From positions 53,589-117,588 of the forward strand of contig CAJQMR010000024.1 of assembly GCA_905479495.1 (NCBI GenBank): a stretch of DNA of 64,000 bases, read 5' to 3'. Made by a program: the position numbers and the translations under genes. The notes under the pieces are model-generated. The model was not told the origin of the DNA and made no database searches. It saw only the letters and a list, made by a program, of their open reading frames with translations. Shown here one piece after another: positions 7,959 through 15,693 of the stretch (position 1 is its first letter; the number at the start of each line of letters is the position of its first letter). Source of the stretch: an uncultured Anaerolineae bacterium (GTDB taxonomy: Bacteria; Chloroflexota; Anaerolineae; Promineifilales; Promineifilaceae).

Positions 7959-9093
7959 GCAATATCTTCCCCAACCACCATTTTAGCCGCTGCCGCACCC
8001 CCACCCTACGACGAACAAAGTAGGCGTGGCGGCGGCTCTCGGCACGGAGGCGGGCGCGCCAGCTCAAGTTTAAATCAGCCGTGCGGCCAAAACTGATGCC
8101 ACTGCCAGCCTGCTGCTGAATGACGTTGGCCAGCAACGGCCGTAAATCCAGGCCAAACGCCAGCAGTGGATGGCGCATTTCTTGCGTCGTCAGCACAAAT
8201 TCGGTGGGAATATTGGCCAGGGAGCGCGTACCGTACAGGTCCACAGTAAAATCGTAGGCGGCTAATTGATCCGTCAGCCGGTTTACTCGCTCTGGCAGCA
8301 TTTCCTGAAACGCATCATACACCGCCACCGCCTCAGCCAGCGGCTGAAAGCGAAAGCTGGTTCGGCGCGTTTGCAGCGGCACCTGGAAAAACGACGTGCC
8401 GCGCACATGCGTGCCGCTGTCGCCAAAATTTGTGCTGAGCGATTCACGCGGGAAAACGTAAAAGCGGTCCGTTTGCACCAAATATTTTGTTTTCAGCGGG
8501 AACCAGTCAGTGGAGGGAAAGGTTTGGAACAACTCGTGCATGTTATCTGTGGGGAGAATCGTGGGAACGGCCGTTTCCCACCATTCCCGAAACTGCGCCC
8601 ACTGCTTTTTTGTGTATGCTTGCCCCTGGAACCAGGCAATCTGCATAAAAAACACATCGCCATCGTCCAAATATGGGGTAAACGGTTCGTGGATAAGGCC
8701 ATGAAACCACAGGGCATTCAGGGAAATCCCAGCAATCTGCGGATCGTCAGCATAAAAGTCCAAGGCGTCGGTCGCATAGCGGTACGCCATTGGCGACACA
8801 ACCAGGTCGTCTTCCAACAAAATGATTGCACCGAACTCGTCTACCAGATCGCCACAGATAAATACGTGGTTGATGAGGCCATACGGCCGTTCTCTTACCA
8901 CAATCCGCTTCTCCCCCAACGCCCACTCAAACTGCTGCGCCACCGCCAGCACCTGCGCAAACAAGTCGCCGCCCGCGTCAATTGAAATCACCAGCGGCAC
9001 ATCTACCGCCCCTCGCAGCGCCGCCAACGACACCAGCAGCCGTCGCAGCGCCACTGGGCGATTGTAAGCCACCACCACAATCGCAGGCTTCAT
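7951..9093 (-). CDS. Glycosyltransferase, GNT-I/GT2-like
   Basis: The protein (380 residues) begins with MKPAIVVVAYNRPVALRRLL, the first strand and loop of GT-A glycosyltransferases, and carries AIILLEDDLVVSP, the EDD metal/nucleotide-binding motif typical of the GNT-I-like branch (N-acetylglucosaminyltransferase I fold). The rest (MAYRYATDALDFYADD, TKKQWAQFREWW) fits the same family. It would add a sugar from a nucleotide-sugar donor to a surface glycan or protein. It lies at the downstream end of the glycan gene run but is separated from the phosphorylase gene by repeats, so it may have its own promoter. Donor and acceptor are unknown. Confidence 0.75.
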   Translation of the reverse strand: MKPAIVVVAYNRPVALRRLLVSLAALRGAVDVPLVISIDAGGDLFAQVLAVAQQFEWALGEKRIVVRERPYGLINHVFICGDLVDEFGAIILLEDDLVVSPMAYRYATDALDFYADDPQIAGISLNALWFHGLIHEPFTPYLDDGDVFFMQIAWFQGQAYTKKQWAQFREWWETAVPTILPTDNMHELFQTFPSTDWFPLKTKYLVQTDRFYVFPRESLSTNFGDSGTHVRGTSFFQVPLQTRRTSFRFQPLAEAVAVYDAFQEMLPERVNRLTDQLAAYDFTVDLYGTRSLANIPTEFVLTTQEMRHPLLAFGLDLRPLLANVIQQQAGSGISFGRTADLNLSWRARLRAESRRHAYFVRRRVGVRQRLKWWLGKILHN

Positions 9094-9115
9094 TGAGGCT
9101 GCTCCGCAGAAAAAA

Positions 9116-9196
9116 ATTCAACGCAAAGACGCAAAGGACGCAGAAAATAGCAAAGAAAAGAATAATAATCTGCGTAAATCTGCGTAATCTGTGGAT
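9116..9196. repeat. Repeat families B and A between genes
   Basis: A run of ACGCAAAGACGCAAAGGACGC units (family B) is followed by ATCTGCGTAAATCTGCGTAA units (family A). Both families recur across the window. This fills the 106-bp gap between the glycosyltransferase start and the phosphorylase stop; I see no gene in it. Confidence 0.7.
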
Positions 9197-9199
9197 TGT

Positions 9200-9952
9200 T
9201 CATCTCCATCGCTCCACAACTACATCAAGTGCCTTTTTGAGATGGCGTTCTGGACGTTTGGGGTCAGATGCTGGCTGCCAGACGCCGCCTGCCAATAAAT
9301 CGCTGACGGCGAGCAGGGCGGCAGCTTGTTTTTGGCAATGTTGAGCCACGGCAAACAGGGCGGCCACCTCCATTTCTACGGTTTGCACACCATGTTGCTG
9401 GTAATGAGCCACGGCCACGGCCGTTTCCCGATAAGGCGCATCGGTAGTCCAGGTAGGGCCTTTATGCAGAGGTAAGTTAGTGTGGCGCACGGCCGTTTCC
9501 AACCACGCCGTCAATGCTTGCGAAGCAGCCACCGTCGGAGCTGCCGGTAAATAATGATGCGAAGTACCTTCGTCGCGCACGGCCGACGCTGCCAGCACCA
9601 AATCGCCACAGGCCAATGATGACTGCAAGCCACCGGCTAATCCCAGCAGTACAAACTTTTCTACACCCCAGGCGGCAAACTCCTCCACCAAAACGCCAAT
9701 CACCGGTGCCCCTACGCCAAACTGCCCGGCGACCGCCGCCTGATTTCCGGTTTTGCCCAGCAGATACACTTCGCCAAAAAAGCCTTCAACCCGCCTGCCC
9801 CGCCACCGCTTCACTGCATGGCGCAGCACTGCCGCTTGCGGACAAAAGATGAGGAGTTTTGGAGGTGGGGGCAATCGAAGATGTTGTAGTCGGCTTGCCG
9901 CCGTCAGCAGCGGCTGGGAATCATCGCTTTGCGGATAATTGGGAAATTTCAC
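9200..9952 (-). CDS. Nucleoside phosphorylase (uridine/purine type)
   Basis: The 250-residue protein fits the PNP/UDP phosphorylase family 1: VEKFVLLGLAGGLQSSLACGDLVLAASAVRDEGTS-type central strand with the GLAGGL turn, then VQTVEMEVAALFAVAQ, the EMEVAAL motif that binds the ribose, and LLAVSDLLAG with the base-contacting Ser-Asp. It would split nucleosides with phosphate to give a free base and ribose-1-phosphate. The early part is poorly conserved and the exact nucleoside preference cannot be read. It follows the flippase gene by 7 bp, so it is probably co-transcribed with the glycan run although its function is unrelated. Confidence 0.8.
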   Translation of the reverse strand: MKFPNYPQSDDSQPLLTAASRLQHLRLPPPPKLLIFCPQAAVLRHAVKRWRGRRVEGFFGEVYLLGKTGNQAAVAGQFGVGAPVIGVLVEEFAAWGVEKFVLLGLAGGLQSSLACGDLVLAASAVRDEGTSHHYLPAAPTVAASQALTAWLETAVRHTNLPLHKGPTWTTDAPYRETAVAVAHYQQHGVQTVEMEVAALFAVAQHCQKQAAALLAVSDLLAGGVWQPASDPKRPERHLKKALDVVVERWR

Positions 9953-9959
9953 TGATATT

Positions 9960-12293
9960 TCACCTGCGCTCTTGCCTGACCATGAACAATCCTACCAAGA
10001 GCAACCATTCACCAGCTACCAGGCTCATTGCCACGCCAAATACGCCCTGTTGGGAAAAAGCAATTGTGGTGAGTACGGCCGTTCCCAGCAACACCACAAA
10101 CGTCGCCAACAAGGCCAGCTTCTCCGCCCCAGCCACCACCAGTTCCACCGAAAGCGGCAGCGACAGCGTAAACGGCAGCACGCCCCAAGCCAGGATTCGC
10201 AGCAGAGAAACGGCCGTTTCATACCCATCACCAAACAACAAATTAACCAATGGCCGAGCCAGCAGCGTCAGAGCTGCGGCCGCCAAAAAACCATAGGCAA
10301 GCAGTCCCCAACGATAATTGGAGATTGGAGATTGGAGATTATCATTCTCTAATCTCCAATCTCCAATCTCCGATCTCCCCCTGGCCAACACCGGAAACAT
10401 CGCCCCCATCACCGCACCAGGTAATAGACGAGCCGCTTCCACCAAACGCAGAGCAGCCGCCAGTTGACCCGTTTGCGCTTCAGTGCCCAGCCAGCCCAGC
10501 AGCAAGATTCCTAACCGTTGGAGCAGAACGGCCGTTACCATCAGCAGCGCCAGCCAAAAACCAACTTGTGCTAACTGACGCATCGCCTGCCAGCTCAACA
10601 GCCGCCAGTTAAGGCCAAAGTTGGGCAGCACGCGACGGCACAGCCACCAGCTGGCCCCAGCGGCAATCAGTTGCACCACCAGCAGCCAACCGATTAAGTA
10701 CACAAATGTGCCACCATCAACCAACAAAACGGCAGTTCCTGCCACCTGCAAAACGGCCGTTCCCACCATCAGCCCGGCCAGCCAACCCATCTGCTCATAA
10801 CCGCGCAAAGCGGCGTTGGTCAACGTGAGCACAGCCAGCGGCAGCAGCACCCAGGCGTAAAGCCGCAAGCCGACAATCGTTTGGCTCGATTGCCCCGGAA
10901 ACGGCAGCAGAAACAAGGCAACCATAAAAATCATTGCCAGGGTGAGTTCCAATAACAGCGCCGAGGCGAGGGGCACATTACCTGTCCGCCGCTCCGCCCC
11001 GATTTGGCGCAGCAGCACAGTATCCAGTCCCCAAGTGCTAAAAATATTGCCGATGTAGAGAACGGCCGTAACCCAGGCCAACTGCCCCAACCCCACATCA
11101 CCCAACTGCCGGGCTACCAGCGCCGTAAACAACAGCAAGATCGCCTGCTGCCCCACCCGCGCCGCAAACAGCCAGCCCACATTTCGCCCAATTCGGTTAG
11201 CCACAGAGATCACAGAGGAAAAAGAGGAAGAATCCTTTTGCATGTTAGCGAAATCTTTGATTCCTCGCCCGCTTCTCTCAAAAATCTCTGCGCTCTTCGC
11301 GTCCGCTGCGATAAAAATAAGTAGGGGAAACTGTGCCGGTTCCCGCTGGCGACGGATGGCTACTTTGGCTCGCCGCACCCACTGCCGCCAAACTGGCACC
11401 GTATCAATTTTTCGCCAATGCAGGCCAAGTTGCCCAACCAGCTGATCCAACCGCGCCCAGGTAAGAAAATTCTCGCTTGGCAGAGCATTAGAAGCAAATC
11501 CATACTGCTGCAAAAAGGCGGCTTCCCGCTCCGCTACCATTTGCTGCCCGCTAAATGGGTGTTGGTAAACGGCCGTATCCAGCACCACTACCTGCCCCCC
11601 TGGTTTCAGCAGCCGCAGCGCCTCGCGCAGCGTCACCTCATAATTCACCGAGTAGTGCAAAGAGGCATTAAAAATCACCAAATCTGCCTGGTCATTATCC
11701 AACGGCAAGTGGTCAAATTCGGCCTGCAAACAAATAAAATCCGTCTCGTAATGACGATGCGCCCCCAGCCCGTCCCACTTGTTCACACCCAAATCGACCG
11801 CCGCCAGCGTGTGTCCCCGCGCGGCTAGCCGATTAGAGAGCCAACCGTTGCCCGCACCCAAATCGAGAATACGTAACGGCCGTTGCAGCTTGCTTTCTAA
11901 CGGCCGTATCACCCGATCAACTAGCACCACAAAACTACGTGCCCGCTCCCCCCAACCAGCATTTAACTGCGAAGGGCGCAAAGAAAAATCTGTGTTAATC
12001 TGCGTCCCGTTTCCCCCCACAAAGGGCAAGGCCCGGTAAAATGCCGGGTCGTCGCTGCCCCGCCCCTCGCTGCGGCGCACTGTTTCATACTCCTGCCGGA
12101 ACTGGGCCAGCGCCGCTGCCCGCTCTGGCGGCAAAAAACGCCAGATGCCTGCTTCGCGGCCAAACGTCAGCCCATCCAGCGAACAGCGTACCGTTTCTGG
12201 CGACAGCCAATCCAGCTGGCCGTGACAAACCGGACAGGCAAAAACAAATGGATCGCGCCTGGTGCCAGGCACTGGCGGTGAAGTTTCAATCAT
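9960..12293 (-). CDS. Methyltransferase fused to a polysaccharide flippase
   Basis: One continuous frame of 777 residues joins two proteins. The N-terminal part has a Trm112-like zinc ribbon start (CPVCHGQL), then a class I SAM methyltransferase (RILDLGAGNGWLSNRLAARG; LIFNASLHYSV; ALRLLKPGGQVVVLD). The C-terminal 420 residues are a 12-14 helix MATE/Wzx-like lipid-linked saccharide flippase (GRNVGWLFAARVGQQAILLL). The junction (about 11194-11320) is made of translated dispersed repeat, and the flippase could start by itself at ATG 11243 (MQKDSSSFSSV). I chose ATG 12293 because it overlaps the upstream stop by four bases; the frame is open to 12398. Two further repeat-derived stretches interrupt it (TQINTDFSLRPSQ near 11990, IGDWRLENDNLQSPISN near 10350). 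Confidence 0.75.
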   Translation of the reverse strand: MIETSPPVPGTRRDPFVFACPVCHGQLDWLSPETVRCSLDGLTFGREAGIWRFLPPERAAALAQFRQEYETVRRSEGRGSDDPAFYRALPFVGGNGTQINTDFSLRPSQLNAGWGERARSFVVLVDRVIRPLESKLQRPLRILDLGAGNGWLSNRLAARGHTLAAVDLGVNKWDGLGAHRHYETDFICLQAEFDHLPLDNDQADLVIFNASLHYSVNYEVTLREALRLLKPGGQVVVLDTAVYQHPFSGQQMVAEREAAFLQQYGFASNALPSENFLTWARLDQLVGQLGLHWRKIDTVPVWRQWVRRAKVAIRRQREPAQFPLLIFIAADAKSAEIFERSGRGIKDFANMQKDSSSFSSVISVANRIGRNVGWLFAARVGQQAILLLFTALVARQLGDVGLGQLAWVTAVLYIGNIFSTWGLDTVLLRQIGAERRTGNVPLASALLLELTLAMIFMVALFLLPFPGQSSQTIVGLRLYAWVLLPLAVLTLTNAALRGYEQMGWLAGLMVGTAVLQVAGTAVLLVDGGTFVYLIGWLLVVQLIAAGASWWLCRRVLPNFGLNWRLLSWQAMRQLAQVGFWLALLMVTAVLLQRLGILLLGWLGTEAQTGQLAAALRLVEAARLLPGAVMGAMFPVLARGRSEIGDWRLENDNLQSPISNYRWGLLAYGFLAAAALTLLARPLVNLLFGDGYETAVSLLRILAWGVLPFTLSLPLSVELVVAGAEKLALLATFVVLLGTAVLTTIAFSQQGVFGVAMSLVAGEWLLLVGLFMVRQERR
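10317..10378. repeat. Family D inverted repeat inside the flippase coding region
   Basis: GAGATTGGAGATTGGAGATT and its inverse AATCTCCAATCTCCAATCTC flank a short centre. It is read in frame as IGDWRLENDNLQSPISN in a loop between membrane helices of the flippase. The same unit is intergenic at 5570. Confidence 0.8.
11194..11320. repeat. Family B-like repeat at the methyltransferase-flippase junction
   Basis: CACAGAGATCACAGAGG units on the left and CTCTGCGCTCTTCGCGTCC on the right bracket the ATG at 11243. Translated, it yields the linker AADAKSAEIFERSGRG, which resembles neither neighbouring domain. Confidence 0.65.
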
Positions 12294-12323
12294 TTGCGGT
12301 CGTATTTGCCAGTGCCTGGCACC
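12261..12323. repeat. 15-bp perfect inverted repeat across a gene overlap
   Basis: GGTGCCAGGCACTGG (12261-12275) and its exact inverse (12309-12323) flank the ATGA overlap of two methyltransferase genes. The arms supply the last codons of one protein (AVPGTG) and the first of the next (PPVPGTRRDP). Confidence 0.75.
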
Positions 12324-13183
12324 GCCGTTGGGGTAAACCTGGCCGTCAAAATGAAAAAATCCCCAATGCGGTTGAATAACGGCCGTTTCCCCAACCAATC
12401 ATCCAGCCGTACCAGCCAGCCAAACAAACGCGGTCGCCTTTTGGCAAACCGGTCATTGTCCGCCGTCGGCGTCACGATGGACAAGCCGCTCAATTCCAAC
12501 GTGCGGAAGGCTGGCCCCAGCGCCTTTTGCACCTGCCCCGGTGTAAAATAAAAAGTTTGAAACGAGACACCTTCCACGTTGGCAATGACGCCGCCGCGCC
12601 GCAGCCGCCGCGTGGCCACTCGCCAATCTTTAGGCAGCAGCGCCAATTCCCAGGGGCAAATGGGCGGCATGATCACCCAGGTGAGCACCCCGCCGGGTTT
12701 GAGTAGGCGAGGCAGATGATGGGCGACGGCCGTTAAATCCGCCACGCAGTTCAAGCCGCCAAAATTGGAAAAAATAGCGTCAAAGGGACCGGCCTCCACC
12801 TTATCTAATTCAGTAAAGGAGCAAAGTTGGGTTGTGAAACGGCCGTCTAACCCCAACATCTCTCGCTTCCGTTCCATCTCATTAACCATGCCCGGCGCAA
12901 TATCTGTGGCATGGACCCGATAACCGCGCGCCACCAGGGCCACAGCATCTAATCCCGTGCCTGCGTTCAGCTCTAAAATGTAACTACCGGCTGAGGTCCA
13001 ACGAGCCACCTGTGCGTATACTTTTCCCCGCATGCGCGACAAATTGGCATGATCCTGCCCAAATGCATCGTACACGCCCGCCTTACGCGAAAAAGCATCC
13101 GCCACCTGTGAAAGCTGGCGATTAGAGATTGGCGACTGGAGATTAGAAGCCACTTCACCGACTTCCCGCTTTTCACTTTTCAC
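12290..13183 (-). CDS. Class I SAM-dependent methyltransferase
   Basis: The 297-residue frame holds a typical Rossmann methyltransferase: YILELNAGTGLDAVALVARG (motif I), HATDIAPGM (motif II acidic residue), FDAIFSNFGGLNCVADL (motif IV) and LPRLLKPGGVLTWV. The substrate is unknown; membership in the glycan run suggests an O-methylated sugar or a lipid. The first 23 residues (MKSEKREVG, SNLQSPISNRQ) are translated copies of repeat families E and D, so the true start may be an internal GTG or TTG near the QLSQVADAF segment. The stop overlaps the next ATG by four bases; the last residues come from a 15-bp inverted repeat. Confidence 0.8.
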   Translation of the reverse strand: MKSEKREVGEVASNLQSPISNRQLSQVADAFSRKAGVYDAFGQDHANLSRMRGKVYAQVARWTSAGSYILELNAGTGLDAVALVARGYRVHATDIAPGMVNEMERKREMLGLDGRFTTQLCSFTELDKVEAGPFDAIFSNFGGLNCVADLTAVAHHLPRLLKPGGVLTWVIMPPICPWELALLPKDWRVATRRLRRGGVIANVEGVSFQTFYFTPGQVQKALGPAFRTLELSGLSIVTPTADNDRFAKRRPRLFGWLVRLDDWLGKRPLFNRIGDFFILTARFTPTAVPGTGKYDRK

Positions 13184-13200
13184 TTTTTACTTCTCACTTA
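13115..13200. repeat. Repeat families D and E at a gene boundary
   Basis: GATTAGAGATTGGCGACTGG (family D) is followed by TTTTCACTTTTCACTTTTTA (family E), covering the stop of the radical SAM gene and the annotated start of the methyltransferase. Both the SAM enzyme's last residues and the methyltransferase's first 23 are repeat-encoded. Confidence 0.75.
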
Positions 13201-14731
13201 CCCAGTCTGGCTGCGGCGTAGGCCGGGCCGACTGCGCCAAAGGCATATGTGGCAGCAACTTTTGCTGTGGCTCCATCTGTGCCAGCCGATTGAGCCGCCA
13301 GCGAGCCAGCAGCAGCGTTGCCCACCTGTAGCCAATCGCTGCCAGTTCTCGCAGGTGAGCCAAACGCAGTTGGTCCCAGTTAAGTTGTTGCAGCATACGC
13401 CAGCCGCGCCGGGCGCGGAACTCTTTATGCACCACGGTGTGCAATTGACGGTAAAACTCCGTGGGGAACGGTCCCTGGTACATCATCGCCAGATCGGCCG
13501 AATCGACCCAGTTTTGCTGTGGTCCCAGCTGCGCCGCCACCCGTTCATGGAAGCGCGTCCCCGGCAGTGGATACGACACCGAAATGCCGATGTCATCCGG
13601 CAGGCAGTCACGCACCAGCTGGAGCGTTTTTTCGATGTCGGCACGGGTCTCGCCCGGATAGCCAAACTGGAGGAAAAAGCCAACTTTAATGCCCGCTGCC
13701 TGCAATTGAGCCGACGCTTGCCGAATCTGGGCAAGCGTCGTGCCTTTCTCCATTGCGTCCAAAATCTTTTGCGAGCCAGATTCCGCCCCCAACCAGATGA
13801 TGTCGCAGCCAGCCCGCTTGAGCGCCGCGACGTTTTCTGCCTGGCGCACAATCAGATCGGCCCGGCTGAGGCATTTGAAGGGCAAAGCCACGCCCTGGGC
13901 CACGACTTCATCGGCAAATTCGGGCCACCAGCCCGGCTTCAGCCCCATGATGTCGTCGGCAAACCAGATGTGGTTGGGTTGATAGGTATCTTGCAGCCAG
14001 CGCATCTCGGCGGCGACGCTGTGCGGGCTGCGGGCGTTGTAGCGCTGCCCCCAAATGGGCTTGGCGCACCAGTTGCAATGGAAGGGGCAGCCACGCGTCG
14101 TGACCATGTTCATGGAGTAATAGCCATGCCGTTCCAGCCAGATGCGGCGATATTTTTCAACATCGACCAAATCCCAGGCGGGCAGCGGCAAATCGTCGAT
14201 GCCGCTGAGGACGGGGCGGCGCGGATTTTGGCTAATTTCCGCACCCTCTTTGTAAGCCAGGCCAAGGATATGGGAATAGGGAATTGGGGAACGGCCGTCT
14301 AACACCCCCAACAGCTCACTCATCGTCTCTTCACCCTCACCCAGCAGCACAAAATCGGCTCCGGCTTGCAAATAAACATCTGCGTGGTCAGTGGCATCGG
14401 AACCACACAAAATGACGATGCAGCCCTGCGCTTTAGCCATTTCGATCATGGTAAAGGCCGCGTTGCGCATCGCCAGCAAGCACATTTTGGAGAGGTAGTT
14501 GAAGCTGTCTTCATAAATAATGGCGTAGCGCGGCTGGTGCTGCGCCAGTGCAGCTTGCCATTCGGCTTCAGAATCGGCCAGCATCGCGTCGAACAAAGCA
14601 ACGCTGTAGCCTTGCTGCCGGGCTGCGCTGGCAGCGTACAGGGTACCCAGCGGCGGATAGGGCTGCATCGCCTGCCACAGCTTGGGGTCAAACTTCAGGT
14701 AGTAAGATTGGCCAAACAAAATCTCAGTCAT
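13187..14731 (-). CDS. B12-binding radical SAM enzyme
   Basis: About 514 residues from ATG 14731. The N-terminal third is a cobalamin-binding-like domain (PPLGTLYAASAARQQGYSV, then ILCGSDATDHADVYL, FVLLGEGEETM) and the middle carries the radical SAM cluster motif CPFHCNWC (C-x3-C-x2-C) followed by an AdoMet-binding barrel (IIWLGAESGSQKILDAMEKG, GFFLQFGYPGET). This is the BchE/P-methylase-like architecture that usually performs methylation or other radical chemistry on unreactive carbon. In this cluster a sugar or lipid substrate is likely, but that is inference. The longer frame to 14887 is rejected because its first 52 residues translate repeat family A (KNLCNLRIDQDF). Confidence 0.85.
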   Translation of the reverse strand: MTEILFGQSYYLKFDPKLWQAMQPYPPLGTLYAASAARQQGYSVALFDAMLADSEAEWQAALAQHQPRYAIIYEDSFNYLSKMCLLAMRNAAFTMIEMAKAQGCIVILCGSDATDHADVYLQAGADFVLLGEGEETMSELLGVLDGRSPIPYSHILGLAYKEGAEISQNPRRPVLSGIDDLPLPAWDLVDVEKYRRIWLERHGYYSMNMVTTRGCPFHCNWCAKPIWGQRYNARSPHSVAAEMRWLQDTYQPNHIWFADDIMGLKPGWWPEFADEVVAQGVALPFKCLSRADLIVRQAENVAALKRAGCDIIWLGAESGSQKILDAMEKGTTLAQIRQASAQLQAAGIKVGFFLQFGYPGETRADIEKTLQLVRDCLPDDIGISVSYPLPGTRFHERVAAQLGPQQNWVDSADLAMMYQGPFPTEFYRQLHTVVHKEFRARRGWRMLQQLNWDQLRLAHLRELAAIGYRWATLLLARWRLNRLAQMEPQQKLLPHMPLAQSARPTPQPDWVSEK

Positions 14732-14740
14732 AAAATCTTG

Positions 14741-14812
14741 GTCTATCCGCAGATTACACAGATTTTTGTTTGTTAATCTGCATAATCTGCGAAATCTGTG
14801 GATGTATTGAGG
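14741..14812. repeat. Family A inverted repeat
   Basis: CCGCAGATTACACAGATTTT and TTAATCTGCATAATCTGCG arms form a hairpin between the radical SAM start and the nucleotidyltransferase stop. The repeat encodes the last residues of the nucleotidyltransferase (TDFADYAD). Confidence 0.75.
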
Positions 14813-15693
14813 CGGTGTTGGTAGGCGGTTAGGGTGCGCTGCTGGTGCGCCTGGAAGTGACCTTTGCAGATTACGGCCGTAAAACAACTCTCACCCGATC
14901 CATTTTGCTGCTTTTGTAATTTTTCAATTTTACGCGCTTGCTCCCACCGCTCCAACCACGCACCCAGCGGCGTGCGCAAAGGCAGCTCCGCCACAGCTTG
15001 CGGCCAGGCAGCCGGTTCCGGTTCAGGAATCTGGACCAAAGGCGGCCCGTCGGCATTGGGCATAAATTGGCTGGCCCAGCAGTTTTGCTGACGCAATTGT
15101 GCGTACACGTCATGGCCAAACAGCGGCACCATCTGCACAATTTCCCGCGCGGTGTAAATGTTGCGCTCTGGCAAGGTAAGGGCCGATTCAGCCACAAAAT
15201 AATTTGGACATAAAACAATACCGCGCCGCGCCGCCAGCCGAACCAGGCCAATCACCAGAAAGCGGGTCAGCCAGAGACGGCCGTTTTCCGTCACAATAAA
15301 ATAATCAATATCGGCATCATCTGCCACATTGTTCATGGCCAGGGAACCGGTGACAGCCACCATGCGCACAAAAGGCAGTTGGGCCATGATACGGCCGTAG
15401 CGCACCGCTTCTGTCCATAAACTTTGCGCCCGCCGGTTGCGCTCATGCCGGGTTTCAATAATTTCTTCCCGTTCTGGCAAGCAGAAAAAACCCTCATGAT
15501 AGCGTAAATGATCGGCCAACGCAGGACTACTGGCTAACTCCTGGGCCACTTCGCTGGCGGTGGCGGGAACGCCATCCAGATAGCGATGAATTTCAACGGC
15601 CGTTAATGGATAATCGAACAAATCGACATAGGCGACGGTGCGCCAGATGGCCTGCTCTAGCTGAGTGAGTGTCATTGGCGGCGCTAGTTTCAT
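14773..15693 (-). CDS. Nucleotidyltransferase-domain protein (pol-beta superfamily)
   Basis: About 306 residues from ATG 15693, which overlaps the upstream stop by four bases. The motif VAVTGSLAMNNVADDADIDYFIV is the GS...DxD signature of the pol-beta nucleotidyltransferase fold, preceded by an N-terminal winged-helix-like segment (LTQLEQAIWRTVAYVDLFDY). Proteins of this layout transfer a nucleotide to an unknown acceptor; they recur next to glycan clusters, and the substrate cannot be read. The longer frame to 15999 is an artefact of read-through into the neighbouring membrane protein. The C-terminal residues STDFADYAD are a translated family A repeat, so the original end was probably slightly earlier. 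Confidence 0.7.
   Translation of the reverse strand: MKLAPPMTLTQLEQAIWRTVAYVDLFDYPLTAVEIHRYLDGVPATASEVAQELASSPALADHLRYHEGFFCLPEREEIIETRHERNRRAQSLWTEAVRYGRIMAQLPFVRMVAVTGSLAMNNVADDADIDYFIVTENGRLWLTRFLVIGLVRLAARRGIVLCPNYFVAESALTLPERNIYTAREIVQMVPLFGHDVYAQLRQQNCWASQFMPNADGPPLVQIPEPEPAAWPQAVAELPLRTPLGAWLERWEQARKIEKLQKQQNGSGESCFTAVICKGHFQAHQQRTLTAYQHRLNTSTDFADYAD

Noticed and set aside
14731..14887. N-terminal extension of the radical SAM protein
   Set aside because: The extra 52 residues translate repeat family A; the family normally starts at the MTEILFG segment.
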